Assembly: GCA_947034885.2 (NCBI GenBank)
Contig: OX344755.2
Coordinates: forward strand, 10,728,501-10,792,500
Origin: Thuidium tamariscinum
Taxonomy: Eukaryota; Streptophyta; Bryopsida; Hypnales; Thuidiaceae
Direction: 5' to 3'
DNA: 64,000 nucleotides
The stretch's first letter is position 1, and every line of letters starts with the position of its first letter. Shown here piece after piece: positions 23,031-35,958 of this stretch. The position numbers and the translations under genes were made by a program. A model generated the notes under the pieces. The model was given only the letters and a program-made list of their open reading frames with translations. It was not told the origin of the DNA and did no database searches.

Positions 23031-26000
23031 TTTTAAAGGTAATAGTCAAAAGTCTATACTAAAATTTAGAAAATGATTAAGAATCAAGAAGAGGGTCAAA
23101 GAAGTAAACCTTTGGTAGTTTCACTCTACTATCATACAAGCTAAAAATAGACGGTTTACAAGTTTTGCAAAAAAATTGGCAATGATAGTCAACTTTGAGT
23201 GGTTAGAAAATGGTAATGATTTTGAGATAGTTGTTTATTAAAAAAAATATGATTTCATCAAAATTGAAAAGTGAAGACTATAAATTAAAGGAACTGAGGT
23301 GAAGGTAATCACAAAACCAATTGCAAACAAAGCTGCCAAAATTATCAAAGTTATTGACTCTTTGACCAACAACTATGAAAAAAAAATTCAAATGTGCAAA
23401 ATCTGATTTCAATTTTACAAATTTTTCTATAATGGCCCAATATATCCCTTGAAGGACACAAAATGTCCTTAGCAATTTGATTCCAAATACTAAAGACATT
23501 TTGTGTCCTCTAGACAGTCAAATAAACTTAGTTTGAGCATATTTAAAATTAGATTATTCTTAACTTGTTTCTTAAATGTGCAACTTCTTTGATGATATAT
23601 ATCCACATGGTTCACTTTAATTCAAGAGTTTTTAGTTGTACATAGATTTTATATAGGAAGATTAATCAAAAAAGTGATACATAATCTAATGTATTTCAAT
23701 ATTATAAGCTTCTTTTTTCCTTTAGTACTTGATTTTGACATTCAAAAGAATATCTTTTGCTTTAGAGCCAAACCAACAAAAATAAAGCTTCTAAAGTATA
23801 GTTTCTACCTCATTTGGAAAATTTGAGAAATTTCTCAAAAGAAGAATGTCATTGAAATTTGAAGTTGAGGATCTGTAACTACATTTTCAAACATGGATCA
23901 ACAAAAGAAAAATTCCTTACACTACCAAGTATGTTCTTCATTGTATTGTGCTTCTATTCAAAAAGTTCTAATTTTTTTGGAAACAACTATAAGTCCATCT
24001 TTTTTCTGTTCAAGTAGGAGAATCTATTGTTTATCATACAATTCAAAAGTTATCCAATGTGCACCATGATTGATTGTCTTTTAGAAGTGCTTTCTAAACT
24101 TTCCAAAAAAAAAAATTTGATATATAATGACCATAAAATAGTACAAATAGCCACATGATGCAAATAGGGTTCTTACCTTATACAAAAAATGGAAGGGGAT
24201 AGAAAATTGGGTTTGTTTAGCCAACCCCCTCATTTGCTATTGAGAAGAGTTCCTTTAATAATCATGACCTTTGGATTGGTATGAACCTCCAAGAAGGCAT
24301 GACATGGAAAAAAATTAATCAAATACAAATAGCTATCACGTTTATGCATTCAAAGAATGCATCAGTTTGGTCATTTGAAAAATAATCCCCTTGATTGTAA
24401 AAACTACAAATCTCCAAGTACCCAATTCTCTTCTTGCAATGACAAATTGAGACTGAGATTTTTTACCTCCATCAACTAAAATGCTAATGAAATTTTACTG
24501 GAAACTGTCGGTGCTATAAGTGTATGAAAAATTGCTCAATAATGTATCTAGAGTTGAATCCTTTCATCTTGTCTAATTGTAAAAGTCCAATTAAGGGATG
24601 CTTTACACCTAGAAGTCAAGTTGTGTGAAAAGCCCAAAATCCTCTTTTGTGATTGGACAACAGGTTGTTTGAAATTTGTGCAATTGGCCTAAAAAACGGC
24701 CCAACTTCTAGGTATAAAATGTCCCTAATTTCAATTATTTATTACAAGATAGTTTGATACTATCTCTTTACATGCCTTATAATCAAAAAAATTAGTTTCA
24801 AATCATTCATAACTCCCAAACTTCTTTCATATCCTCTCATCTAGATTGAAGTGTAGGTTCCTAATTTTTCAAAGACATAATGACCAAATGTTATCATACT
24901 AGTATTCAATTTCTTTTGGTCTAATTTGCAATACAACCCTATTCCTAATCTCAACATGACTCTTACGTCAATACGTCATGCATCTCTCATGAAATTATTC
25001 AAAATATTCATCTTCATGTACTAGTTTCTCTTCAATAGTTGTATGAAACTCTAGATATAAGAGAGCCTTGCCAACATATTTTCCTATTTATAAACCAACT
25101 AATAAAAATTAGCCTCTATTGTGGCAATTTAGACATCGATCTATGATTATCCAATACCCCAGTTTTGATTGGAATAGAGACCTAGGTATCTATAGAATGG
25201 GTCTATTGATGTTTATATGCATTTCAACCACATCTCTTTATCTTGTCCATTTATGAAGTTCTATTTGTATCCCTAAACCACTTCCCTCCTTCATCTTTTA
25301 AATTTGCTACTATTGTGGTTCTCTTTATTGACCACTTCTTAAATAGGGAATCATTTTTTGATGCTAGAGAAAAACCATCCTTTTAGATTACAAAATGCAG
25401 GTTGGGATTTAGATGAAATAACTATCACATAAACTCCCTACTAGCTCAATGTTTTTTTTTCATTTCTTATGAAGTGCCACATTGGTGATACTTCATTTTA
25501 TTATTGAGCTCCAAATCTCAACATTCATTCATATAGTGGATAGAAAATATCATATTAGGATACAATACATATCTATCATTCTCTTTTCATCCATTTTTTG
25601 GCGATTTCATTCAAATTTTTACTATTTATTTTCTATAGGCTTGGTGCAAGCCAAAAAACTTGGTGCAAATTTGTGCCAAATGACAAAAAAAAACCCCATT
25701 GTAGTAGCTTATGCTACTGTCTAACTATCCATTTTCAAAGTGTTGACGATGAGTTCCATATTGCCTTCCAAAGAAAGACGGCTTATGAGTTTTTACTTAT
25801 GGTGCTAAGAATAACACATTTTCTAATGGACCCCAATCCTTGAAGAGTTCTAAATTTGCAATTCTATGTGTTTGGGTGGTGGTTAAATTGTTGCGCAACC
25901 TCAAGGACGGCCCAAGAAGCCCACATGCCGATTGATTGGGACGAAATTGTTCTTTTCTAAGCAGTTTGAGTAGGTTCAGATGGAGGCTATCTTTTGTCCA

Positions 26001-26389
26001 TTTTTTCGTGTCCAACTCATGCAACGATAATTCTGGTGATAATTATTTGGCCCCAACTGAGCTCTGAATATCATCAATGGAATTCACCGCTTGTGACTGT
26101 CTGCACCAAACAATCGACTGTTGGATTCAAACTACGTCACGAATACTCAGTTATGGAGAATGATCCAAGCAGGATGCACACATTACATGAACTAGAAACA
26201 TGTTGTGATTTGAGGTGATGTGAATTGAAGTTCATAGATCATTCCCTCGTGCATTCAATTGCCAGATGTAAATTAATTAGCGCCGCAGCGAGATCTTAAT
26301 TAATTCTGGCTTGAAAGCAACCAACTTCAAAGCGCTGATCTAGAACTTACACCCGCCAAGGACTCGCACTCAGATACCTCGTTTCTCGG
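23031..26389. other. AT-rich intergenic DNA
   Basis: No gene seen over 3.3 kb. The stretch is dominated by A/T runs and short open frames without family resemblance. From about 26240 the composition rises on approach to the CHS copy 3 downstream flank. Confidence 0.6.
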
Positions 26390-26970
26390 ATGCATGCCAT
26401 CCTGCAACTCCAATGTCTGAAACACGCAATTCACCTGCACACAAGCTCTAGGAAAACCTAAAATTCACTCTGAAGCCGTTCAGAGGAAACGACAGGGGGA
26501 ATCGATCAGAATTGACGGCAAAAAACTGTAGATAACATTACATGGGATTCCACCCTTGTGCTCGCCCTCTACGACAGACTGGTTTACAAAACGAAATGGC
26601 ATGATTCGACTGCAAAGCAGTCAACAGTCTTCAAATAATGCAATTGATGTGCGGCAAGGGTGCAAATTGGAAGAGACTTTTCCTGAATCTCATATATTAA
26701 TGAACGACTTGTTTGCATCGATTCCTCCTGCTGGCTGCGGATTTCAATTGGAAATCACAATGCACAGACTCAGCTGCGCATACATCAATGAATGGGGTTG
26801 CAACCATGGCAACCCATGAATGGACCTACCTAACTAGGAAGAATGTTGATCCAACTTGGACCTTTGTACAATTGTCTAAAGTACACTGATGTCATCAGCT
26901 GCACAAAAAATGAACTCGCTGGAACGATGCCAGACGAAATAAAATTCTAAGCAGTCTTGACCTCGCGGAA

Positions 26971-28424
26971 CTATTGATTGGTTGCGGCCCGGAGCACCAG
27001 CACCTCCAGCGTCAGGCCCGGACCGAACCCGATGAAGAAGCCGAAGTCGCTGCCCTCACCCAGCGTCGAAGAACCCAGCTTCAACGACCTCCGACGAATC
27101 TGGTCCAACACGAACAACACCGAAGAGCTCGACATGTTGCCGTACTCCTGCAGCACGTCGCGGCTGCCCTGCATCTTGTCCTTCGAAAGCTGCAGCTTCG
27201 CCTCCACCTGGTCCAGGATGGCGGGGCCGCCCGGGTGCACGGCCCAGAACATCTCGTTCCACGCGGGGGAGCCCACGCACTTGCGCGCCTCCGTCAAAAA
27301 CTTCTCGATGTTCTTCGAGATCAGCCCGGGCACGTCCTTCATCAAGTGGAAGATGAGCCCGGCCTCCGTGAGATGGCCGTCGATGGCGCCATCGCTTTCC
27401 GGCAAAATGGTCTCCCCGGCCCAGTGGACCTCGAACAAGGCCTTCTCCACCTGCGGCTTCGGGTCCGACCCGACCACGTACACGCCCGCGCCGTCCCCGA
27501 ACAGCGCCGAGCCCACCAGCCCGTCCAAGTGCTGCTCGCTCGGCGCGCGGTACGTCACGGCCGTGACCTCGCTGCACACGGCCAGCACGCGCGCGTTCTT
27601 GTTGTTCTCGGCCAAGTCCTTGGCCACGCGCAACACCGAGGCGCCGCCGAAGCACCCGGTTTGGTACATCATGACGCGCTTCACGGTGGGCTTGAGTCCC
27701 AGCAGCTTGGCCAGCGCGTGGTCGGCGCCGGGCATGTTCACGCCGCTGGTGGTGGCGAAGACGATGTGCGTGATGTCCGACTTGCGTCCACCCCACTCCT
27801 TGATGGCCTTGAGCGCGGCCTCGGCCGCGAGCTTGGGCACCTGCACCACCACGATGTCGTGTCGCGCGTTGAGCGAGGGCTCCATGTACGTGCATATGCC
27901 TGGGTTGGCCTTGAGCACCTCCTCCGTCAAGAACAGGTGTCGCTTTCGGATGCCCGACTTGTCGCCTGCGGAATGGGATCAAACATCACGTCAATTTACT
28001 TCCAGGGCACCAAAATTAAGATAAACAGCTTTCTTCGTCTCAAATCCAATTGGGGTAGACTACGAAACGGAGCTTGCGTCAGAATCGAAATTTCCTCCAA
28101 TCGATCACCCACATTGAACTACTTCATGTGATTCATCGGGAGGCAATCAAGGCAGGTGGATCAAATTGAGAGTTCAGACAAGTGAATTGAATTGTGTCCG
28201 TCGATGCATGCGGCTCTGGTTGGTCACTTACAGATGCGCTTGAACTTGGCCTTGAGCGCCTCCTTCTCGTTGCAGTTGGTGATGTTGAAGAAGAAATCCG
28301 GGTACTCCGATTGCAGAAACTCCGTGGGAGGCACGGCAGTGCCGATGCCCAACACGCACGCCGGCCCGTCCGCACGAGGCTGTCCCCTGGGGAGCACAGG
28401 GCTCACCGCAGTCTGAGAAGCCAT
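26971..28424 (-). CDS. CHS: Chalcone synthase, copy 3 (exons 28424-28232 and 27965-26971)
   Basis: Third chalcone synthase, 395 residues, with an intron of 266 nt (28231-27966) at the same Cys codon. The protein differs from copies 1 and 2 at only three places that I can see: residue 14 (Gly instead of Arg), residue 337 (Gln instead of Leu, in the segment before the catalytic Asn341) and residue 393 (Thr instead of Ala). Catalytic Cys169, Phe220, Phe270, His308 and Asn341 are intact. Homology with the other copies continues through the 5' leader and TATA region to about 29060 and through the 3' flank to about 26390, so the duplicated unit is roughly 2.65 kb. The intron and flanks have more differences than the exons, which is consistent with selection or gene conversion on the coding part. 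Confidence 0.95.
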
Positions 28425-28665
28425 TGCGACGAGAGAGCTCGCTCGCTCCTACTGACGTACCGAAGTGGGAAGTGCGTGCTACTCGCGGAGCAAGCCTCCC
28501 GTCTGAAAGTCGAATGAATGAAGAGCTTTGTAACTGGGAATCGAATCCAAGGCTTCTGTCTGTCACTGAGGTGTACTGGAGGATAGCTGGAGTGTGATCG
28601 CCAGTTGCTGGAGTGCTGGGGATTGATGTTTGCTGTTGTGAGGATCAGAAGCAGGGTTTCAGGGT

Positions 28666-28672
28666 CTTTATA
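28666..28672 (-). promoter_or_regulatory. TATA box of CHS copy 3
   Basis: TATAAAG on the minus strand, 242 bp before the ATG at 28424, in the same sequence context (ACTATAAAGACCCTGAAACC) as in the other two CHS promoters. Beyond it the promoter has diverged from copies 1 and 2 but stays alignable to about 29060. Confidence 0.7.
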
Positions 28673-29321
28673 GTGCTTGGGTTGAGCAACGCGGTGTGAG
28701 ATTCTGCGGCGTCACTGTTGCAGAAGAGCGTGGAATGCAGGAAAGTCGTCGGGACGAGTCCTGTGCACAAATCAAGGAATCCAGGATTCCCGGGGGAGAA
28801 TGGATGAAGGCAGGAAGGCACAAGGCAGCGTTTCACGAAATCCTTTCAATAGAACGTGAGAATGTCAACTCCTGATTTCCTGCGTTGTGCCTTTGTTGTT
28901 GACATCTGTTTGAAAATTTCTGTTATTCTCTGCAAAGTGTGATGACTTCTTTATTGGTTGTGTAGTGTGCGGAGACTATGACCCAACTATTTCAAGTTAC
29001 TTTGTAAAAACCATAATTCCTAAGAACCCCATTCACTCTCCCGAAGATGAAGCAACACTGGCATTGCGGTCGGGGTGAACTGGCCCCCTCGCTCGGCCAC
29101 TCCAAGTAATTTCAGGGGTGCAAGTAAAACAAAAAAAAACTATTTTGTGCTTCTCTAATTTACGTTGTAAACTCTTCCTAGTTCATTTGTAGCCTTTGAT
29201 TGCATATATGAATTCAGAATTTACAAAAAAAATTATTTGCAAAAAATAAAAAATTCCAGCATTTTTCCAAGTGGCCGAGTGAGGGTATCAGTGCACCCTG
29301 GCCCACATTGCATTCCTCCCG

Positions 29322-30700
29322 TTAGCCCCTAAATGCCCGAGGCACCAAAATTTGGTGTTTGCATAACTTTGAAGTTAAATAAAACCTAATCAAGATCTTA
29401 TTTTTAGTGGTTTATATTTTTGAAAATTTCTTTTTGAAGTCTAGTTTAAGCATCCAAAAACCAATCTTGAAAATGATTGGTTTTGATTTTTCTATTCAAG
29501 GTTTTGTGCAAGGGTGTCCATTGCAATCTTGACTTTCTATAGTCTTAAGGGCTCTTGGAAATGAGCCTCAAATACACTAAATCATGGAGGAAAAAACACA
29601 TTAGAAATTCATTTAAAAAAAATTGTAGAAGAGATTTTGAAAAGCTATAAATTGATTGGGGTTACGCATGTTAGGTCCTTTAACCTCATATTTTTTTGGT
29701 GACCATGCAACTTTTTTGATCGGTGACATGTGAAAGAGGATTGAAAGACTTTTTCACTTTTAACACCTTCAAGATCAAACATTATAATCTTTCAATGGGT
29801 GATTGCAAGAAACACCTACTGATTTTGTTGCGTTTGGCTGATTTTTTCGGGACTACTTTAAAATTAGAAAATTAATTTGAAAAAAATTTGAAAAATATGA
29901 ATGGTGTATATACCTCTAAGATGAAGTTTTTCACCGAAGGAAATGGATAGAAAAATTCTCTAAGTAGGAGAACTTGAAAAGTGCCAAACCTCCAGAAAAT
30001 ACATACCTTCATGTTTTAATTAGGAAAAAATAGTAAAAATAGATATTTTCAAAATATAAAAAGTGTCCATTTGCAACAACTTTATAGAGATGGTCATTCA
30101 CAAAAAAACCTAACAAAATAATATTTTATATGTTTCAAAATACAAGCAGAAGGGAGCCCACTTTGTAGACCTCCACACCACATAAAATTAACTATTTTTA
30201 AAAATCCTTCCCTGGAGAGCTAGAAGTCTATTAGAAGACCATCTCATCCAAATTTCATTTTAAAATCATTAAAAAAAGGTACTCCATACTGTACTTAAAA
30301 CCCCTAAACTGCAAAGTGTGACATCCAATCGGGGTCTATTTTTGGATAGTAAATTATTTTTGAAAATTATGAAAAAATTATGGAAGGTTTATGGTAGTTA
30401 TGAGTACCTTTCCTACAAATCTTGAGTCAATCGGAGCCAAAACACAAAAGTTATGGCCAAAAAACAGATCAGCACACGTAGTGTGACACAAAATAGGACA
30501 AGTGTTTCTTGCAATCACCCCAATCTATTATTGATATTGTTGTGTTTTCTTTATTTAAGTGATCTCTAACATGTCTAGTTCAAATTCATATGGTTACAAT
30601 TTAATAAAAAATTCATAAAGCTTATGAAAATGTTGTCTTTTTGTTCAATGTAGAGCAAATTCCTAGAAGCTCGAAAAAGGCCTTAGGCATTTAGGGGTAG
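29322..30700 (+). mobile_element. TTAA-type 654-bp MITE, copy 2, interrupted
   Basis: Aligns end to end with 9811-10464 once the nested element 29797-30520 and its 4-bp duplication are removed (651 bp left). Ends read TTAGCCCCTAAATGCC and GGCATTTAGGGGTAGA, so both TTAA sites have mutated. Confidence 0.75.
29797..30520 (+). mobile_element. 730-bp TIR element, best-preserved copy
   Basis: Almost perfect inverted ends, GGGTGATTGCAAGAAACACC and GTGTTTCTTGCAATCACCC. It is flanked by CAAT on both sides (29793-29796 and 30521-30524). The empty site in the related repeat at about 10285 has no insertion there, so CAAT is a 4-bp target duplication. It is 724 bp and has no coding capacity. Confidence 0.85.
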
Positions 30701-32493
30701 AATGGTTCCTTTTGGGAACAGATCCTAATTCTTTATATTGTCTTCTTGTTTTAAAGTCAACTCCCTACAATAGTTAGTAGAAGACTAGAAGCTTACAACC
30801 TATTTCCAATCATTGAAGGAATCCAATAAAGATTTTAGAAACATTTACTGGGAGAAAAAAATGTTATGTAGGAAAATAGATTTTAGATACATCTATAAAT
30901 TTTGAAAATTTTTCACCCTTAAACAAGAATACCATGAATTATTTTTATCAAGATTTTGTAAAATCTATTTTTGATATTTGGTATGTCTAATTTGGACCAT
31001 AGGTTGGTCAAGAAATCCAAAGGAAATCAAAGGTTCATACTGGATTATAATTAATGGACCCATTTTTCTTACCTCCAATGTTCAGAGATAGAACATCCAA
31101 GATTTTGGGCAAGATTCTAGAAATGGGTCAACTACCTTAGTTGTATATTTTTGAGGCCCCAAAGTAGTTGGTAGACGAGTATCAAGATTTCTATAGAAGC
31201 AAAGAGTTCACCTATTGGTTTATAAAATGAATTATTTTTGGCAAAGGATCTTGGTTAACAATCTTGTGTTTTTAGGGTTAAATTATTTAAAAGGAAAATA
31301 ATAACTTCACTTGAATAACTTGAGTATTTACTATAGTCAATCTTATGCTTGATATTATTTATACTTATCCAAAAAGTGACCCTTATTTGTCAATAAGAAG
31401 ATTAAAAAATGTACACAAAATCTCAAAATTGCCCTATCAAAAAACTCTCAAAATTGCCATTTCTATTGCATTTACCAAAGAAAAAAAAACATTTTTTTAG
31501 AATCTAACCATAGGATCTTGTATTTAACTTGACTGAGATCATGTGGTAAAATTTTATGAAGTCTGACAATATAGATTAAAAGATATGAGCATTATAAGTT
31601 GAAAAAACAATTTTTTTTTAATAGAAGTCTACAATTTCAAATGACTTTGACTACCATTTGTGAAAAAAAATTTCACTATAGAATTTGAATTTTGAATTTT
31701 TTGTGTTAAATAATTGAATTTAGAGTCTAGAAAAAAATTCACAAAAAGAACACTTGATTACTATTCTTTAAAAAATTATTAAATAAAAGTAGTTCCAAGA
31801 TTCAAAGAAAAACTAAATGGTTAATAGCTCTAGAATGGGAGTGAAAGACAGTAATCCTAATGGTGAGATTGTTCTAGCAAGTAAATGTAACCTTGCCCAA
31901 CAATTTTTTTGTGAAGAATTGTGAAATTTTCATTAAAAAATGAATCCTATAACTTATTTTTCCAAAAAGACATTTAGATTGCTTGAAAAAAAAGATTGTC
32001 TATAATTTTCTTATTACTAGTCCAAATTGAATGAATCAAATGTTCACATGTAGACAAAAATATACTATTTCATGAAAAAAAAATTTAATTTAACTTTGAC
32101 CTTTTTACAAAAAAAATTTGTTGCTTGCCAGGTTTAATTTTGAACCTTTCATTGTATAACTTTTTCTACTAGGTATCAATTCAGTTGAAAATTATATTTC
32201 TTCAAAGCTAATTAGTTTTTCTATCTTATGAGAAAGTTTCAAAAAGTTTTATAAAAATTTGAAGTCATAAGAACCTGCCCCAAATCCATTTTGTCCCCTA
32301 AGGGCACAATGGTCCTTTAGAGGTTAAGTACAAACTACAATTAGCTTCTTGCTTCCATTCAAGAAAGCTAGTTCCCAAGGGTATTCAAACTTTCAATCAA
32401 TTTTCTGCACTACGATTAACAAAACAATTGCGGTAATTCAAAAAATGATTCAAGGAAGAGGTAGTGAACCTCCTAGAGCAAATTTGGGGCCTC
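30701..32493. repeat. AT-rich repeat DNA, including an element related to copy (i)
   Basis: About 31490-32327 aligns with the family of 14379-15331 and its flank (shared 'AACCATAGGATCTTGTA' motif) and ends CCTTTAGAGGTTAA, a diverged TTAA-type end. No coding sequence was seen in the whole interval. Confidence 0.5.
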
Positions 32494-32870
32494 TATAGTG
32501 GAAACACCCAAAACCGTGCAAATAAGGAATTCAGCATAGTTGGAGGCAGTGTTTTCTAAAAATGACGTTTTTCTAGTATTAGCGAGTAAAAATCATGAAT
32601 ATTCAAAAAAAAATTCCGATACAATATGTAATTTCTACAAATTTTCAAAGTGTTGGCTCCCTAGACCTATGAAACCGTCCAGTAGGTGCCCCAAAACTGA
32701 ACATTGCGAAAATCAACACTTAGCCAACCAGATTCTCCTATGTGTCCTTCAACTGTGTCAGCTAATTATAATTACACATGTGGCGAACACATTAAGGAAA
32801 GTCTACTAACACAATTGGGTGAATCTATGGTCCATTCCAAGGAACAAGTGCGAGAATGGGTGTTTTGCCC
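32494..32870 (+). mobile_element. Half copy of the TA-flanked foldback element
   Basis: Starts TAGTGGAAACACCCAAAACC and aligns with the left arm of the foldback at 51420-52233 up to the 'GAATGGGTGTTTT' motif. The right arm is missing, so it is a truncated or deleted copy. Confidence 0.7.
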
Positions 32871-33765
32871 TTAATTGCAAACATGAATTCTGAATTTGCA
32901 AATTTCAATCATCCATGGATAATAAAAAATTTCAGCGTTTTCCCGAGTGGCCGAGCAGGAGGTCAGTTCACCCCGGCCGAGGACGAAGGGGGTTGGGCAA
33001 CGCACTCAGCGTGGAAGGGAGTTGGGCAAGGCAGCGTGCGAAGGGCCCCACTGCGGCGATTGCCACGCAAAGCCCCCGAAAAGCTCGAGGGGGGGGTACG
33101 GGACAATCCAATTTCAACACTGACAGTGTCCTGAAGACCTGGAACTCTGGAACCGGGATGCCCGGGCACAGCGCAAAACACTGACACGCAGACTTTCACG
33201 GTGTGACGGTGAAAATTTCCACCAGGATCCCCGACCCCCTTTCAACTTCTCTCAGCTCCTTTCCACGCACTTTTTGAAGTCCTCCGAAACTAATTGAAAC
33301 TGCCCCGCGTTGTCTGAAAAACATGCCCAATTGCCCACTAAGTCGGGAGACCCAAAGTTCGTCACCACTAATTGCCAATCTCGCCCGCTTACAAATACAG
33401 ACCTTTGCGATCCCAATTCCTCATCTCCCTCACCTACATTGTTAGCAGTGCATCATTCGGGTTTCATCAACTTCGAGCTTGCCTACCGTGAATATATCTG
33501 CAACCACACTTGCTAGACATAGTTAAGAATGCAGTTGCAAACACAATCGGCTGTTCGATAGGATACGAATTTCATTCTCGAGATCAAGTCGAAATTCTTA
33601 CATTGTTGAAAATTGAGAGGACGTTTGCTCACCGAGAACGCTTGAAGGATTGATCCGGTGCATTACGAAGTTGGTCTGTGTAGAGTTCGTCGAATTCGGG
33701 GAGCAGCTACGGTAGATCCTCGATTGATTGCTGAGATCACCTGGGAGCTCGAGGATATATACCCA

Positions 33766-35958
33766 ATGGCAGCTGTGGACTTTGACATCATGGCGTCGTC
33801 CCTGAGCTACATGAATGCGGGATCCGAGCCCGCCTTGAAGAAACCGACCCCAGCCCCCAGCTTCGAATTCTGCAATAAGGGCTCCCAAGAAGAATCCCGA
33901 GCAGATCCGCTCAACTGGGCGAAGACGGCCGCGAAGTTGCAAGGGAATCATCTGGAGGAGATCAAGCAGATGGTGGCGACGTACTTCGACTCCACCGAAG
34001 TGGCGATTGAGGGAGTCAATCTCACGGTGGGACAGGTCACGGCCATCGCGCGCCGGCCCGACGTGGCGGTGGTGCTGGACGCGGCCAACGCCAAGGCGAG
34101 AGTGGACGAGTCCTCCAACTGGGTGTTGACGAAGATCATGAACGGTGGGGACATCTACGGAGTGACCACGGGATTCGGCGCCACCTCCCATCGCCGCACG
34201 CAGCAAGGCGTGGAGCTGCAGCGTGAGCTCATTCGCTTTTTGAACGCGGGCGTGCTGGTGAAGGGGCACTCACTGCCCACGGAGACCACGCGCGCAGCCA
34301 TGCTGGTGCGCACCAACACATTGATGCAGGGGTACTCCGGAATCCGTTGGGAGATTTTGGAGGCCATGGAGAAGCTGCTGAACGCGCACGTCACTCCCAA
34401 GCTGCCGTTGCGTGGGACGGTCACTGCTTCCGGGGATTTGGTGCCCTTGTCTTACATTGCGGGGCTGCTCACTGGCCGACCCAACTCGCGTGCTTGCACT
34501 CCGGATGGCCGGGAGGTTTCGGCGTTGGAGGGGCTGCGGATGGCGGACGTGGAGAAGCCGTTCGAGCTGCAGCCCAAGGAGGGACTGGCGCTGGTGAATG
34601 GGACCGCCGTGGGGTCGGCATTGGCCTCCACGGTGTGCTTCGACGCCAACGTGTTGGCGCTGCTTGCGGAAGTGTTATCCGCCTTGTTCTGTGAAGTGAT
34701 GCAAGGGAAGCCGGAATTCGCTGACCCTTTGACGCACAAGCTGAAGCATCACCCGGGACAGATGGAAGCTGCAGCGGTGATGGAGTGGCTATTGGACGGG
34801 AGCGACTTCATGAAAGCTGCGGCCAAGATCAATGAGACCGATCCCTTGAAGAAGCCCAAACAAGATCGGTATGCGTTGCGCACTTCACCCCAATGGTTGG
34901 GTCCCCAGATCGAGGTGATCCGCACCGCCACGCACACCATCGAGCGCGAGATCAACTCCGTGAACGACAACCCCATCATCGATGCCGCGCGTGGCATCGC
35001 GTTGCATGGGGGCAACTTCCAGGGCACCCCTATCGGTGTCTCCATGGACAACATGCGCCTGGCACTGGCGGCCATCGGCAAGCTCATGTTTGCGCAGTTC
35101 TCCGAGCTCGTGAACGACTACTACAACAACGGCCTGCCTTCCAACTTGAGCGGTGGACCCAACCCCAGCCTGGACTACGGGATGAAGGGCGCCGAGATCG
35201 CCATGGCGTCGTACCTGTCCGAACTCAACTACCTCGCCAATCCCGTCACCACCCACGTCCAGAGCGCGGAGCAGCACAACCAGGACGTGAACTCGCTGGG
35301 CTTGGTTTCCGCACGCAAGACGGAGGAGGCCGTGGAGATTCTGAAGCTCATGAGCTCGACCTTCCTGGTGGGGCTGTGCCAAGCCATCGACCTCCGCCAT
35401 GTGGAGGAGACCATGCAGTCCGCCGTGAAGCAAGTGGTGTTGCAGGTGGCCAAGAAGACTCTCTTCATGGGCCAGGACGGCGCCCTCCTGCCGTCGCGCT
35501 TCTGCGAGAAGGACCTCCTGCTCGTGGTGGAGCGGCAGCCCGTGTTCTCGTACATCGACGACGCGTCCTCCGACACGTACCCGTTGATGGAGAAGCTGCG
35601 AGGCGTGCTGGTCAGCCACGCCCTCAAACACGCCTCCAGCTCCGTGTTTGAGCAGATCCCCGTTTTCGAGACCCAAGTGCAAGAGCGGCTGCGCACGGTG
35701 GTGCCCTTGGTGCGGGAAGCTTACGACAAGAAGGGCTTGTCGGCGGTGCCAAACAGGATTGAGTCCTGCAGGACGTACCCACTGTACCAATTCGTGAGGT
35801 CGGAGCTCGGGACGCAATTGCTGTCCGGATTGCGGACTGTGTCTCCCGGGACTGAAATTCAGAAAGTGTTCGAGGCGATGTCGGAGGGGAAGCTGATTCG
35901 ACCGCTTTTGCAGTGCGTGCAAGGATGGACTGGCGCTCCTGGCCCATTCCCCTTGTAA
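33766..35958 (+). CDS. PAL: Phenylalanine ammonia-lyase, intronless
   Basis: Converts L-phenylalanine to trans-cinnamate and ammonia, the first step of phenylpropanoid metabolism. Single exon of 730 residues from the ATG at 33766 (context caATGGC); a second in-frame ATG at 33790 would give 722. The Ala-Ser-Gly triad that cyclises to the MIO cofactor is at 221-223 within [17 protein letters not shown]. Catalytic Tyr132 lies in YGVTTGFG. Phe158 in the RFLNAG loop is the residue associated with Phe rather than Tyr preference. [16 protein letters not shown] and YYNNGLPSN are all present, and the C-terminus ends GAPGPFPL as in plant PALs. All domains are complete. The first 60-70 residues are a variable plant-type N-terminal extension. 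PAL normally works as a cytosolic tetramer. Confidence 0.95.
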   Translation: MAAVDFDIMASSLSYMNAGSEPALKKPTPAPSFEFCNKGSQEESRADPLNWAKTAAKLQGNHLEEIKQMVATYFDSTEVAIEGVNLTVGQVTAIARRPDVAVVLDAANAKARVDESSNWVLTKIMNGGDIYGVTTGFGATSHRRTQQGVELQRELIRFLNAGVLVKGHSLPTETTRAAMLVRTNTLMQGYSGIRWEILEAMEKLLNAHVTPKLPLRGTVTASGDLVPLSYIAGLLTGRPNSRACTPDGREVSALEGLRMADVEKPFELQPKEGLALVNGTAVGSALASTVCFDANVLALLAEVLSALFCEVMQGKPEFADPLTHKLKHHPGQMEAAAVMEWLLDGSDFMKAAAKINETDPLKKPKQDRYALRTSPQWLGPQIEVIRTATHTIEREINSVNDNPIIDAARGIALHGGNFQGTPIGVSMDNMRLALAAIGKLMFAQFSELVNDYYNNGLPSNLSGGPNPSLDYGMKGAEIAMASYLSELNYLANPVTTHVQSAEQHNQDVNSLGLVSARKTEEAVEILKLMSSTFLVGLCQAIDLRHVEETMQSAVKQVVLQVAKKTLFMGQDGALLPSRFCEKDLLLVVERQPVFSYIDDASSDTYPLMEKLRGVLVSHALKHASSSVFEQIPVFETQVQERLRTVVPLVREAYDKKGLSAVPNRIESCRTYPLYQFVRSELGTQLLSGLRTVSPGTEIQKVFEAMSEGKLIRPLLQCVQGWTGAPGPFPL

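Larger units (their letters stand above)
26390..29060 (-). repeat. Duplicated CHS unit (copy 3)
   Basis: Segment alignable with 5411-8040 in reverse: 3' flank, gene, leader, TATA, and upstream sequence up to the 'ACCCCATTCACTCTCC' motif at about 29030. It defines the ancestral duplication of about 2.65 kb, since the similarity of copy 1's 3' flank stops earlier, near 1330. Confidence 0.75.

Noticed and set aside
33752-33760. GATATATAC just before the PAL ATG as a TATA box
   Set aside because: It lies 6 bases before the start codon, too close to give a leader; the real promoter must be further upstream and I could not place it.
34885-35922. 345-codon open frame antisense to PAL
   Set aside because: Shadow of the PAL coding sequence; the composition is typical of reverse-frame GC-rich exons and it matches no family.
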